The notes under the pieces: generated by a model
The model's database searches: none
What the model was told of the DNA's origin: nothing
What the model saw: the letters and a program-made list of their open reading frames with translations, nothing else
In this document: positions 1 to 7,729 of the stretch, piece after piece
Layout of the letters: every line of letters starts with the position of its first letter
Position numbering within the stretch: the stretch's first letter is position 1
Made by a program: the position numbers and the translations under genes
Assembly: GCA_035635075.1 (NCBI GenBank)
Contig: DASQBT010000149.1
Span: 1 to 20,414 of the forward strand
DNA: 20,414 nt
Direction of reading: 5' to 3'
From: DASQBT01 sp035635075
Lineage (GTDB): Bacteria > Pseudomonadota > Gammaproteobacteria > Burkholderiales > Thiobacillaceae

Positions 1-2
1 CC

Positions 3-566
3 GTGCAAAGGATCTTCATGGGCCCCGGAAACGAGAGCGCCAAGGTGCGGGCAGCGGCGCGGGACGCCTTCGCCGTGATCGTGTTTCCGCATGTGGCCAA
101 GGTCGGATTCTTTGTCACCGCCGCCCAGGGCAAGGGCCTGCTGACCTTCCGGGATGCAAACGGGCATTGGAACTACCCCGTTGTCGTTACCGGCAGGGTG
201 ACGAGCGTAGGTCCACATTTCAGCATGCAGACCATCGACATGATGATCGTCGCCAACAGCCATGACGCCTTGCTGGGCTTGCTCACCGGCAGGACACAGG
301 GACAGGTCGGCGCAGGACAAGACATGGGGGCACACATCGTCACCTACTCCAGAAGCGGCGGCCTGACCGTCGGCCTGTCCATGGACACCTTCAAGATCAC
401 TGTTGACCAGGAGGCCAACCAGGGTCTGTACTGCAAGCCGATCCTGGTGGAGGATATCGCCAGGCAAGGCCACACGATGACTTTAAAGCCATCCCCTTGC
501 ATACAGAAATTCGCGCAGACCATGAACCGAGCCTCGGGCAAGGCGCCCATTATCAGGAGTTATTGA
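3..566 (+). CDS. SYLF-domain (Ysc84-like) lipid-binding protein, 5' end cut by window
   Basis: The 187 visible residues match the SYLF/Ysc84 pattern. A hydrophobic stretch IVFPHVAKVGFFV (about 26-38) is followed by a Gly-rich GKGLLTF segment, an aromatic-Pro WNYPV block (about 56-60), a hydrophobic IDMMIVANS strand, and a final block in which the protein's own activity is predicted to change (GLSMDTFKI). Bacterial SYLF proteins are generally secreted or periplasmic and bind lipid; their physiological role is poorly defined. The reading frame is open to the left edge, and the GTG at position 3 is only the first possible start in view. The true start and any signal peptide are probably outside the window, since family members usually carry N-terminal residues before the conserved core. 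The next gene begins 40 bases downstream on the same strand, with a short GC-rich hairpin (567-580) between them. I am fairly sure of the domain and make no claim about function. Confidence 0.7.
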   Translation: MQRIFMGPGNESAKVRAAARDAFAVIVFPHVAKVGFFVTAAQGKGLLTFRDANGHWNYPVVVTGRVTSVGPHFSMQTIDMMIVANSHDALLGLLTGRTQGQVGAGQDMGAHIVTYSRSGGLTVGLSMDTFKITVDQEANQGLYCKPILVEDIARQGHTMTLKPSPCIQKFAQTMNRASGKAPIIRSY

Positions 567-591
567 GGCCCCTCCGGGCCGGACCTTCACT

Positions 592-598
592 AAAGGAG
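592..598 (+). promoter_or_regulatory. Shine-Dalgarno AAAGGAG for the exported protein at 607
   Basis: AAAGGAG lies eight bases before the ATG at 607. It decides between this start and the internal Met14 codon at 646, which has no comparable site. Confidence 0.75.
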
Positions 599-606
599 CA
601 CTTGGC

Positions 607-1158
607 ATGAACAAGCATACGCATCGCACGGCCGCGACTGCAGTCATGAAAATCATCCTGGCGGCGACGCTTGCCGCATGCAGCAGCTTCGCCGGAGCAG
701 ACGAGTTCAAGGGCACGCTGCATTTCCCCTGGGAGGCGCACGGCAAGGTTTACGACGTCGCACCCAAGACTCTGATGTTCGTGGGAGAGATCAGGGGAAT
801 CCTATATGCGGAGACCGGCAAGGGCATACTCGACGCCGCGTCCATGCTCTGTCCAATGCTCTATGAGATCGATGTCGACGGCGGGAATGCCCGCAGCGAG
901 GGTCGTTGCGCCATTTACCCGAAAGGCGGCGCGGACGTGGTCTACGCCACCTACTCATGTCACGGCCAGATCGGATCCTGTGCCGGGCGGCTGGATATCA
1001 GCGGCGGAACAGGCAAGTTCGAGGGTGCCAGCGGTTGGGGGGTAATGGGTTCACGGTCAGGAGCCAGTGAGCTGGCGATCAAGCTGGGGCCGGGCGGTGA
1101 TATTGCCCATAGCGAGGGCCTCATGACTTTGCGCGAGTTTACCTACAAAACGCCCTGA
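607..1158 (+). CDS. exported protein of unknown function (183 aa), possibly a lipoprotein
   Basis: I do not recognise this protein. The ATG at 607 is supported by AAAGGAG at 592-598, eight bases upstream. The first 31 residues look like a secretion signal: basic MNKHTHR, then a hydrophobic stretch MKIILAATLAAC from Met14. LAAC at 22-25 fits a lipobox with Cys25 as the lipidated residue; cleavage after Ala31 (AGA|DE) by signal peptidase I is the alternative. The mature part is rich in beta-type sequence and Gly. It contains SGGTGKFEGASG (about residues 133-144), which resembles the GGTGKFxGAxG turn seen in small beta-barrel proteins such as the allene oxide cyclase-like fold. It also has five cysteines in the mature region, enough for disulfides in the periplasm. 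It follows the SYLF gene on the same strand, so the two may be co-transcribed. It faces ksgA convergently. Confidence 0.65.
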   Translation: MNKHTHRTAATAVMKIILAATLAACSSFAGADEFKGTLHFPWEAHGKVYDVAPKTLMFVGEIRGILYAETGKGILDAASMLCPMLYEIDVDGGNARSEGRCAIYPKGGADVVYATYSCHGQIGSCAGRLDISGGTGKFEGASGWGVMGSRSGASELAIKLGPGGDIAHSEGLMTLREFTYKTP

Positions 1159-1183
1159 TGGTGGCTGCTCTACGGGAAGATAA

Positions 1184-1990
1184 TTAGGTCAGCTGTGCCG
1201 GGAAATGCTGGCCAGAATTTTTTCGACTGGCCACCTGCAAAGTGATGGACTCGTAGTCAGATACGTCGAGATTCTCAGCGCGCAGTCCGGGGTCGATTCC
1301 AAGTTCTGCAAACTCCTCGGGCGTCAGATGGTTTGCCAGAGTGTTGCGCAGGGTCTTGCGTCGCATGCTGAATGCTGCGGTGACGATCTCGGCAAACAGC
1401 GGCTCGTCGAGTGCAACGATATCGCTGCTTGGCTTGGGAATCATGCGTACCACAGCTGACGTCACTCGGGGCGGCGGGTCGAAGGCTTCGGCTGGAACAT
1501 CGAACAACGCCTGCAGGTGAAATCGGCGCTGCAGCATGACCGAGAGCCGGCCGTAGGTATGGGTGGAAGGTCTTGCTGCCATGCGATCAACGACTTCCTT
1601 CTGCAGCATGAAGGTCAGGTCGAGAATGAGATCAGCGCAATGCATCAGGTGGAAAAGCAGCGGGCTGGAAATATTATAGGGCAGGTTGCCGCAGACCCTG
1701 ATGGATTTCCCAAGCGAACCGAAGTCGAACTTCAGGGCATCCCCCGCGTGGACGATCAGCTGCCCGGAAGGCCAGGTTTTCTTCAGCCGAGCGATGATGT
1801 CGCGGTCCAGTTCCACTACATGCAAGCGGGGAACGCGATCGAGCAAGGGCCGGGTGAGGGCACCGAGCCCCGGTCCGATTTCCACCAGTACGTCAGCTGG
1901 CTTGGGGTCTATCGCATCGACGATTGCTTGAATGATGCTCCGGTCGATGAGGAAGTGCTGGCCGAATCGCTTTCGGGGGGCGTGCTTCAC
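1184..1990 (-). CDS. rsmA: 16S rRNA dimethyladenosine transferase RsmA/KsgA
   Basis: This enzyme transfers four methyl groups from SAM to two adjacent adenines (A1518 and A1519) in the 3' helix of 16S rRNA during late small-subunit assembly. Residues 7-14 (KRFGQHFL) are the family N-terminal signature. The SAM-binding motif I is EIGPGLGALT at 37-46, followed by acidic Glu60 (VVELD) and Asp84 (GDAL). The catalytic motif NLPYN is at 102-106. The length of 268 residues is normal. The start is GTG at 1990, which places the signature seven residues in, as in relatives; no Shine-Dalgarno is visible. It lies 100 bases downstream of pdxA on the same strand, an arrangement that is also found in E. coli (surA-pdxA-rsmA), so co-transcription is likely. 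It converges with the exported-protein gene at 1158 with only 25 bases between. The identification is firm. Confidence 0.97.
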   Translation of the reverse strand: MKHAPRKRFGQHFLIDRSIIQAIVDAIDPKPADVLVEIGPGLGALTRPLLDRVPRLHVVELDRDIIARLKKTWPSGQLIVHAGDALKFDFGSLGKSIRVCGNLPYNISSPLLFHLMHCADLILDLTFMLQKEVVDRMAARPSTHTYGRLSVMLQRRFHLQALFDVPAEAFDPPPRVTSAVVRMIPKPSSDIVALDEPLFAEIVTAAFSMRRKTLRNTLANHLTPEEFAELGIDPGLRAENLDVSDYESITLQVASRKNSGQHFPAQLT

Positions 1991-2090
1991 GGGGTAAGGG
2001 GTCAGATGACAGAGAAAAGGCGGCTACGTCTTGCTCGCGTACTTTCGAGGTCTTCGTCCTTGGGCTGTGCTTGTCGGCTGCGCGATGCTC

Positions 2091-3086
2091 TCATGGCTTC
2101 TCTTTGCGACTGTCGGCCAGTTCAATTGCCAAGCTAATTGCCGCCACTAAACTGCCCGTTTCTACGTTGCCGGTGCCGGCTAGATCCAGCGCCGTGCCGT
2201 GGTCGACCGAGGTGCGGATCAGCGGCAGGCCCAGGGTTATGTTGATGCCCGCGCCGAAGCTGGCGTATTTGAGTACCGGCAGCCCCTGGTCGTGATACAT
2301 GGCTAGCACCGCATCGGCGGGCTGCTTGCGCAACTGGGCGAACAAGGTGTCGGCGGGATGGGGACCGGTAAGATCCATGCCCTCGGCTTGGAGCAAGTGC
2401 ATCACCGGCTCGATCACGTCGATTTCCTCACGGCCCAGGTGGCCCGATTCGCCGGCATGGGGGTTGAGCCCGCACACCGCGATGCGCGGATGCGGCAAAC
2501 CGAATGTTTTCCCAAGCTCTGCATGCAAAATGCGGATCACCGCACTGAGTTCATCGTGTGTGACGGCACGGGAGACTTCGGACAACGGCAGGTGGGTAGT
2601 GGCCAGCGCGACGCGCAACCCTCCGCCGACCAGCATCATGACGACTTTCCGGGTCCCGGTCTTCTCTGCGAGATATTCCGTGTGGCCGGTGAAGGGGATG
2701 CCCGCATCATTGATTACGCCCTTGTGCACCGGGCCTGTGACCATGGCTCGGACCAGTCCGGCCTGGCAGGCGGCGATCGCCCGGTCCAACAATTGCAGGA
2801 CGTAGGGCCCATTGCCGGGATTCAGTTCGCCAGCCCGGCAAGGCTGCGGCAGGGCTTGGTGCCAGACCTGCAGGGTGCCGGGCCGGTGGACTGCGGGAGT
2901 TTGGTCTGCGGCAAGTGTTCGCAGCTTGACCGAGACTCCCAGCCGGGCGGCGCGTGCGTGAAGCAGATCAATGTCCGCCAGCGCGACCAGGGCACCGGGA
3001 AACTCCCGCAGTGCGATGAGCAGGGCAAGATCGGGGCCGATCCCGGCCGGCTCACCGGTCGTGAGAACGATTGAGGGTGAGGTCAC
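2091..3086 (-). CDS. pdxA: 4-hydroxythreonine-4-phosphate dehydrogenase PdxA
   Basis: PdxA oxidises 4-phosphohydroxy-L-threonine with NAD(P)+ in the DXP-dependent route to pyridoxal 5'-phosphate. I chose the GTG at 3086, giving 331 residues beginning VTSPSIVLTTGEPAGIGPDL; this aligns directly with the family N-terminus. An upstream GTG at 3137 would add 17 residues encoded by a terminator hairpin and is unlikely. The three metal-binding histidines are visible at His165 (TTHLP), His210 (NPHAGE) and His265 (YHDQGL), close to the E. coli positions. GPVHKGVINDAGIPFTGHTE at about 119-138 is the substrate-binding block. There is no clear Shine-Dalgarno before 3086. The gene sits between surA and ksgA. 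Function is secure; the start is less so. Confidence 0.95.
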   Translation of the reverse strand: MTSPSIVLTTGEPAGIGPDLALLIALREFPGALVALADIDLLHARAARLGVSVKLRTLAADQTPAVHRPGTLQVWHQALPQPCRAGELNPGNGPYVLQLLDRAIAACQAGLVRAMVTGPVHKGVINDAGIPFTGHTEYLAEKTGTRKVVMMLVGGGLRVALATTHLPLSEVSRAVTHDELSAVIRILHAELGKTFGLPHPRIAVCGLNPHAGESGHLGREEIDVIEPVMHLLQAEGMDLTGPHPADTLFAQLRKQPADAVLAMYHDQGLPVLKYASFGAGINITLGLPLIRTSVDHGTALDLAGTGNVETGSLVAAISLAIELADSRKEKP

Positions 3087-3092
3087 GAGGAT

Positions 3093-3118
3093 AAAAAAGG
3101 CCGCTTGGGTGCGGCCTC
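3093..3118 (-). terminator. Rho-independent terminator after surA
   Basis: Read on the minus strand, GGCCGC (3116-3111) and GCGGCC (3104-3099) form a six-pair GC stem around the loop ACCCAA. An A-T pair extends it, and it runs into six T residues (3098-3093). It begins about 20 bases after the surA stop codon and its T tract ends six bases before the pdxA GTG at 3086. It is the only textbook intrinsic terminator I found in the window. Confidence 0.8.
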
Positions 3119-3137
3119 GAATCGTTCTGCCATGCAC

Positions 3138-4430
3138 TTACTCAAGGGGCCTAATCTCCACATAGGCTGAATCCCGCAGCTGGCGCACCCATTCCTGATA
3201 GGCTTCGTCCGCCTTGCGCTCGCGGATCGCCTTGCGCGCGAGCAGCTTCTGCCGCTCCTCGGTGACGTCCTGCTGGCGCCGTTCGAGCACCTGGATCAGA
3301 TGCCAGCCAAAAGGACTCTGGATGGGTTGGCTCAATTCGTTGGGTTGCAGGGCATTCATGGCCTTTTCGAATTCGGGCACCGTGTCGCCAGGATTGACCC
3401 AACCCAGATCGCCGCCCTTGCTCGCCGAGGCGTCTTCCGAGTACTGGCGCGCGAGATCCTCGAATTTCTGACCGTTTTCAAGGCGTTCGCGAATTTGCAG
3501 CAGGCGGTTCTTGGCGTCGGCTTCCGATACCAGTTCGCTGGGTTTGATCAGAATGTGGCGCGCATGGGTCTGGGTGACCACCATGTTTGTATTCAGGCCG
3601 CGCTTATCGATGAGTTTGACTATGTGGAAGCCGTTTGCGCTCTTGATCAGGGGCGCGACTTCGCCGGGCTTGAGGGTCTTCAGTGTGTCCAGAAACAGGG
3701 TCGGCACTTCGGCGCTGGATTTCCAGCCCAGGTTACCGCCTTGCATGGCATTGGGCGCATCCGAGTAGCTGGCGGAAAGCTGGGCGAAATCGGCACCTTT
3801 GGCTAATTGATCAATGATGTCCTGGGCTTTGGCGCGGCGCGCCTGGATCTGTTCGGGAGATGCATTTTCGGGCACAGCGATCAGAATGTGGGCCAGGTTG
3901 TATTCCTCGTCCTTGCCCTGGGCTGTTTGGGTCTGCAAGTAGCCTTCAATTTCCCCCTCGGACACCACTATCTTGTCATCCACATCGCGCTCTCGCGTCC
4001 GGGCGATCAACATGTCGTTGCGGATGTCGTTGCGAAACTTATCGAAACTAATGCCATCGCGGGCCAGTGCGGCTTTCAGTCCATCCAGATCCAGCTTGTT
4101 CTGCTGGGCAATCCGCTCCAGGGTGCGTTCCAACTGCGGTGCGTCCACCCGTATGCCTGTCCTGTTGGCGTGCTGCAGGATTGCGCGCTCGGTAATCATC
4201 CTTTCCAGCAGCTGCTTTTCCAGCAAGGCCTTGGGCGGCAAGGGCGTGTTCTGCTGACGCAACTGGGCGAGCACCTCCTTGTAACGGCTTTCCAGCTCAC
4301 TTCGGGTGATGACTTCGTCATTGACCACGGCGGCGATCTGATCGACCATTTCGACATTCGCCGCGCGCAAGGGCTGCGGACAAGACGCCAGGCTCAGGCT
4401 AATAAGGAATAAAGCTGCTGGTAGTCGCAT
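3138..4430 (-). CDS. surA: periplasmic chaperone / peptidyl-prolyl isomerase SurA
   Basis: SurA escorts unfolded outer-membrane proteins, including LptD, across the periplasm to the BAM complex. I chose the ATG at 4430 (430 residues; E. coli SurA has 428). It gives a clean signal peptide, MRLPAALFLISLSLASCPQP with cleavage near Ala24 (LRA|ANVE). The N-terminal chaperone domain follows, starting with VDQIAAVVNDEVITRSELE. Two parvulin domains then occur at about 173-277 (AHILIAVPE ... GGNLGW ... GFHIVKL) and about 285-385 (ARHILIKPSE ... GGDLGWVNPGD ... FGWHLIQV). A short C-terminal helix closes the protein. A longer in-frame ATG at 4484 would add 18 residues before the signal peptide and is rejected. 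The start overlaps the end of lptD by 32 bases, so translation is probably coupled. A terminator follows. Confidence 0.96.
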   Translation of the reverse strand: MRLPAALFLISLSLASCPQPLRAANVEMVDQIAAVVNDEVITRSELESRYKEVLAQLRQQNTPLPPKALLEKQLLERMITERAILQHANRTGIRVDAPQLERTLERIAQQNKLDLDGLKAALARDGISFDKFRNDIRNDMLIARTRERDVDDKIVVSEGEIEGYLQTQTAQGKDEEYNLAHILIAVPENASPEQIQARRAKAQDIIDQLAKGADFAQLSASYSDAPNAMQGGNLGWKSSAEVPTLFLDTLKTLKPGEVAPLIKSANGFHIVKLIDKRGLNTNMVVTQTHARHILIKPSELVSEADAKNRLLQIRERLENGQKFEDLARQYSEDASASKGGDLGWVNPGDTVPEFEKAMNALQPNELSQPIQSPFGWHLIQVLERRQQDVTEERQKLLARKAIRERKADEAYQEWVRQLRDSAYVEIRPLE

Positions 4431-6591
4431 ATCCGGGAATGCTCTGTTTGAGAACGTCAATCGGATTGGAGCCAAGTCGGCCAAGACCGTTCAATTCCAA
4501 CTGGATGAAAAATGCATTGTTGCGGGCGTTTTGCGCAGTGGCAAGCCGTTGAATGACGCTGCGCAGGGCCCAGCAGCCTCCATTGTATTCAAGCCCCGCC
4601 AAGCCTTCCACCAATTGGCTGTCCTTGAGCGAGTAATTGATCCGGGTCAGGCCGTAGAGCCGGTGGGTCAACGGCCACTGGCTGGAAAAGTCAATCTGTT
4701 CGGCCGTTCCCGCTATGAGTCGGTAACCCAGGTTCAGCAATCGCCCGGGGCCGGGCTTGTAGGTGGCGCTCAGGTTGGAACGCAGCGTTTTCCTTTGGTC
4801 GGTATTGTACTGCCAGGTTCCATCGACCCACACGTCAGGCGTGACCTGCCCGACAAACGCGGTCAGCAGGTCGGTGGCCAGGGTGTCGCGGGGCGTCTCC
4901 CCCGGCAGCGTGACTTGCTGCTTGTCGAAGTAATAACGCTGTCCGAAGGTCAGATTGAGGCGTTCCAGGCCGCTCTCCGCATCGATCAGGCGGCTGGTCA
5001 AGGCCAGGGTCAATTGGTTGGCGTCGTTAATCCGGTCGCCCCCGATGTACTGGTTCTCGCGGAACATCTGGTCCAGGCTGAGGTCCAGCTTCGCGGTGTC
5101 GAACACTGGGATCAGGCTCTGGTCGTGGAACGGGACATAAACGTAGTAGGCGCGCGGTTCCAGGCTTTGCTGGTAGTGTTTGCCGGCAAATTCGAAGTCC
5201 CTGTCCATGGCGAAGCCGCCGTCCACGCTGGTAATGGGGAGCACCCGGCTGATGGTTTGCTTGGGTGCGGAGCTGTCCAAGCTGTAGTAGCTGGCATGCA
5301 TGCCGAACTTGGCATTGAAGGTAGCGAAGCTGGTTTCCCATGGCAGCTTGAGCTGGGGGTACACAATCAGCCGCGCACCCTGGGTCTGGGTCGGGTGGGT
5401 GAAATAGTCGAATTCCGAGTCCAGCTTCCCCTCCACAGCGCCAAACTGTCGGTCCGTCTTGAGCGTAATGCCCGGCAGGCGGCCATAGGGGCGGGTAATC
5501 GGGCTGTTGGGATCCTGCAGTAGTTGGAACTGCTGGAGGGTGAACTGCCCTTGCCAAGGCCCATTGTCAAAGTCCAGGACGCCCTGTTCAGGCAGCAGGG
5601 TTTGTGAGGTCTTGACCACCAGGGTGGACAAATCGCGGTAGTAATCGTTGTCCGACACCCGCTGGAAATCGATCTTGCCTGTCAGCGCCGGATCGATCCG
5701 ATGCTCATGCTGCACAAGGAATGCCCAACGATTCCGTCCGCTTTGCTGGTCATTCAGGAATTCAAGCACGGCGCTGCCATGAAATGAATCCATCAGATAG
5801 CGGCCTTCGCCGCCTAACTGCAGGCCGCGCTTGCTCAGATAACGAGGGGACAGGGTGGCGTCATAATTGGGCGCCAAATTGAAATAATAGGGCAGCGTAA
5901 TTTCCACGCCGCTCTTGCTTGTAGTGCCGAAGGTCGGTGCCAGCAGGCCGCTCTTGCGGCTGTTGTCCAAGGAGAAGCTCATCCATGGCGTATAGAGCAA
6001 AGGCAGGTCCTTGAACGTGAGCAGTGCGCTGTGCGCGGTGCCCACCTGCTTCGCTTCGTCTACGTCAAGCTGGGTCACCTGGAGCTTCCAGGCCTCGTCA
6101 TCGACCGGGCAGGTGGTATACAGGGCCTCTTTGAAGCTGGCGTGATCCTGGTCCTGGAAATCCACGCTTTGCGCTCGACCGCGGCCCGGCGTGGCGGTCA
6201 GTTCGAAGGTCGGCTTAATCATCTTTCCAGCCTTGGTGTCGAGTTTCATCGTCAGGCTGTCGCCGGTTACCACCGCCTGCACCTCTTCCAGCCGAACATT
6301 CCCCCGCGCTTCGACCTCGTTCAGCCGGGTGTCATAGCGCAGAAAATCGGCAAAGAAGTTCTGCCCGGCGTGTCGCGCCTCCACTTGACCGAAGGCTTCG
6401 ACAATATCGGGCTGATTGGATTCGATGCGGTCTGCCATGATGAACAGCGGCCCAGCCTGGCCTGCCACGGCCGAGCCGCGCAGCTCGGTGTCCTGCTTGA
6501 GAACGAGCGCGGGCTCGGCGCCGGGCGCACTTCGAGCCAGGGTCGAAACCAGGCAGGCAGCTAAAAGGGATTGGAGCCGAGCGCGGTGCAT
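4399..6591 (-). CDS. lptD: LPS-assembly protein LptD (OstA/Imp)
   Basis: LptD is the outer-membrane beta-barrel that, plugged by lipoprotein LptE, inserts lipopolysaccharide into the outer leaflet. From the ATG at 6591 the protein has 730 residues. Residues 1-25 form a signal peptide (LQSLLAACLV, cleavage near PGA|EP). An N-terminal LptA-like beta-jellyroll follows (MADRIES ... VEAFGQVEARHAGQ ... GNVRLEE, about 52-135). From about residue 190 comes a long barrel rich in alternating hydrophobic and aromatic residues. The mature protein has only two cysteines, Cys161 (TTCPVDDEAW) and Cys673 (NGGCWAL). The E. coli protein has four. The frame stays open upstream to 6903, but the extra 104 residues show no signal and overlap amgK, so I reject them. 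It is divergent from amgK and overlaps surA. Confidence 0.95.
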   Translation of the reverse strand: MHRARLQSLLAACLVSTLARSAPGAEPALVLKQDTELRGSAVAGQAGPLFIMADRIESNQPDIVEAFGQVEARHAGQNFFADFLRYDTRLNEVEARGNVRLEEVQAVVTGDSLTMKLDTKAGKMIKPTFELTATPGRGRAQSVDFQDQDHASFKEALYTTCPVDDEAWKLQVTQLDVDEAKQVGTAHSALLTFKDLPLLYTPWMSFSLDNSRKSGLLAPTFGTTSKSGVEITLPYYFNLAPNYDATLSPRYLSKRGLQLGGEGRYLMDSFHGSAVLEFLNDQQSGRNRWAFLVQHEHRIDPALTGKIDFQRVSDNDYYRDLSTLVVKTSQTLLPEQGVLDFDNGPWQGQFTLQQFQLLQDPNSPITRPYGRLPGITLKTDRQFGAVEGKLDSEFDYFTHPTQTQGARLIVYPQLKLPWETSFATFNAKFGMHASYYSLDSSAPKQTISRVLPITSVDGGFAMDRDFEFAGKHYQQSLEPRAYYVYVPFHDQSLIPVFDTAKLDLSLDQMFRENQYIGGDRINDANQLTLALTSRLIDAESGLERLNLTFGQRYYFDKQQVTLPGETPRDTLATDLLTAFVGQVTPDVWVDGTWQYNTDQRKTLRSNLSATYKPGPGRLLNLGYRLIAGTAEQIDFSSQWPLTHRLYGLTRINYSLKDSQLVEGLAGLEYNGGCWALRSVIQRLATAQNARNNAFFIQLELNGLGRLGSNPIDVLKQSIPGYATTSSFIPY

Positions 6592-6654
6592 GGAAGACTG
6601 ATTCAGTGGCTCCGTCGGAGTAAAATTGCCGTGTCTGCCCGATTGGAAATTCTT
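6592..6654. promoter_or_regulatory. divergent promoter region between lptD and amgK
   Basis: Only 63 bases separate the lptD ATG (6591, minus) from the amgK GTG chosen at 6655 (plus), so both leftward and rightward operons must start from this stretch or from inside the neighbouring gene. TAAAAT at 6621-6626 is a plausible rightward -10 element. I see no convincing matching -35 and no leftward element. Confidence 0.35.
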
Positions 6655-7647
6655 GTGGAACGTCTCGAATCCTTGCGTCGCTGGGTCACAGCCTGCTTGG
6701 GAAGCCAGGAATTTGACCTGGCCCCGGCCTCCAGCGACGCCAGTTTTCGGCGCTATTTTCGTGCCACGTTTGACGGCGGGAATTATATCGTGATGGACGC
6801 TCCGCCGTCCCACGAGGATTGCCGTCCCTTCATCAAAGTCGCCCGCCTGTTCGCCGATGCCGGGGCGCATGTGCCGCGGGTGCTGGCGGAGGATCTGACG
6901 CAAGGCTTTCTGCTGCTGTCGGATCTTGGGCCCGTTACCTATCTTTCAATGCTGCGTGAATCCAGCGCGCGCGAGCTGTATTTGGCCGCCAATGCGGCTC
7001 TGGTGAAGATCCAGCTGGCCAGCCGGCCCGGCGAGCTGCCCGCCTATGACCGCGAATTGCTGCTGCGTGAACTGAGCCTGTTTCCCGACTGGTACATTGC
7101 AATGCACCTGGGCCAGACCTTGACCGACGGCCAGGCCCGCCTCATGAACCAGGCGTTCGAACGCATACTGGCCAATAATCTGGCCCAGCCCCGGGTCTAT
7201 GTGCATCGCGATTATCACTCGCGCAATCTCATGGTCAGCGAGCCCAATCCGGGCATCCTGGATTTTCAGGATGCGGTTTACGGGCCCATAACCTATGATC
7301 TGGCTTCGCTTTACAAGGACGCTTATATTCGCTGGGAAGAGGAGCAGGTGCTGGACTGGGTGATCCGTTACTGGGAAGCGGCGCGCAAGGCCCGACTCCC
7401 GGTCACCGCCGATTTCTACGAGTTCTATCGCGACTTCGAATGGATGGGCGCGCAGCGCCACATCAAGATATTGGGCATCTTCGCGCGCCTGTGTTACCGC
7501 GACGGCAAGGATGCCTACCTCAAGGACATGCCCCTGGTAATGGACTATCTGCGCAAGGCCTGTGAACGCTACGGCGACTTGTATCCCATGCTGCGCCTGC
7601 TGGATCAGTTGGAGAACCGGTCGGCCCAGATGGGATATACGTTTTGA
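6655..7647 (+). CDS. amgK: N-acetylmuramate/N-acetylglucosamine 1-kinase AmgK
   Basis: AmgK phosphorylates the anomeric carbon of MurNAc (and GlcNAc) released during cell-wall turnover, giving MurNAc-1-phosphate for MurU. The fold is that of aminoglycoside phosphotransferases. The N-terminal ASSDASFRRYF block (about 26-36) and MDAPPSHEDCRPF (about 47-59) are typical of this subfamily. The catalytic loop is VHRDYHSRNLM, with Asp186 as base and Asn191 as metal ligand; DFQDA at 203-207 carries the second metal ligand. The start is uncertain. GTG at 6655 gives VERLESLRRWV, which fits the family N-terminus, and has GGAA six bases upstream. GTG at 6631 with GGAG at 6617-6620 is the alternative. The length is 330 residues. 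murU follows 82 bases downstream, the standard pairing. Confidence 0.93.
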   Translation: MERLESLRRWVTACLGSQEFDLAPASSDASFRRYFRATFDGGNYIVMDAPPSHEDCRPFIKVARLFADAGAHVPRVLAEDLTQGFLLLSDLGPVTYLSMLRESSARELYLAANAALVKIQLASRPGELPAYDRELLLRELSLFPDWYIAMHLGQTLTDGQARLMNQAFERILANNLAQPRVYVHRDYHSRNLMVSEPNPGILDFQDAVYGPITYDLASLYKDAYIRWEEEQVLDWVIRYWEAARKARLPVTADFYEFYRDFEWMGAQRHIKILGIFARLCYRDGKDAYLKDMPLVMDYLRKACERYGDLYPMLRLLDQLENRSAQMGYTF

Positions 7648-7672
7648 AGGGGCCGCATTTCTCAATGAGCAC

Positions 7673-7698
7673 AAGACAGAAAAGCCAAGCTTTGTCTT
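7673..7698 (+). repeat. imperfect hairpin between amgK and murU
   Basis: AAGAC (7673-7677) pairs with GTCTT (7694-7698), and AAAGC (7681-7685) with GCTTT (7689-7693), around a CAA loop with a three-base bulge. No T tract follows, so it is not a standard terminator. It sits 32 bases before the murU ATG. Confidence 0.4.
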
Positions 7699-7729
7699 CC
7701 ACTCTTCCTTGGCCGGCTCTCTTGATCAG

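Noticed and set aside
567..580. GGCCC-CTCC-GGGCC hairpin after the SYLF gene as a terminator
   Set aside because: The stem has five pairs and no T tract follows, and the next same-strand gene starts within 30 bases.
2002..2094. 30-codon minus-strand ORF overlapping the pdxA stop as ATGA and ending 11 bases before ksgA
   Set aside because: The product is Arg/Ser-rich without a helix, signal or membrane pattern, and no ribosome-binding site is needed to explain ksgA. It could still act in coupling, but I cannot support it as a gene.
4531..5523. 330-residue plus-strand ORF opposite lptD
   Set aside because: It is a GC-driven shadow of lptD with no recognisable motif and no ribosome-binding site.
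6592..6903. 104-residue N-terminal extension of the LptD reading frame
   Set aside because: It lies antisense inside amgK, contains no signal sequence, and the ATG at 6591 gives a normal signal peptide and family length.
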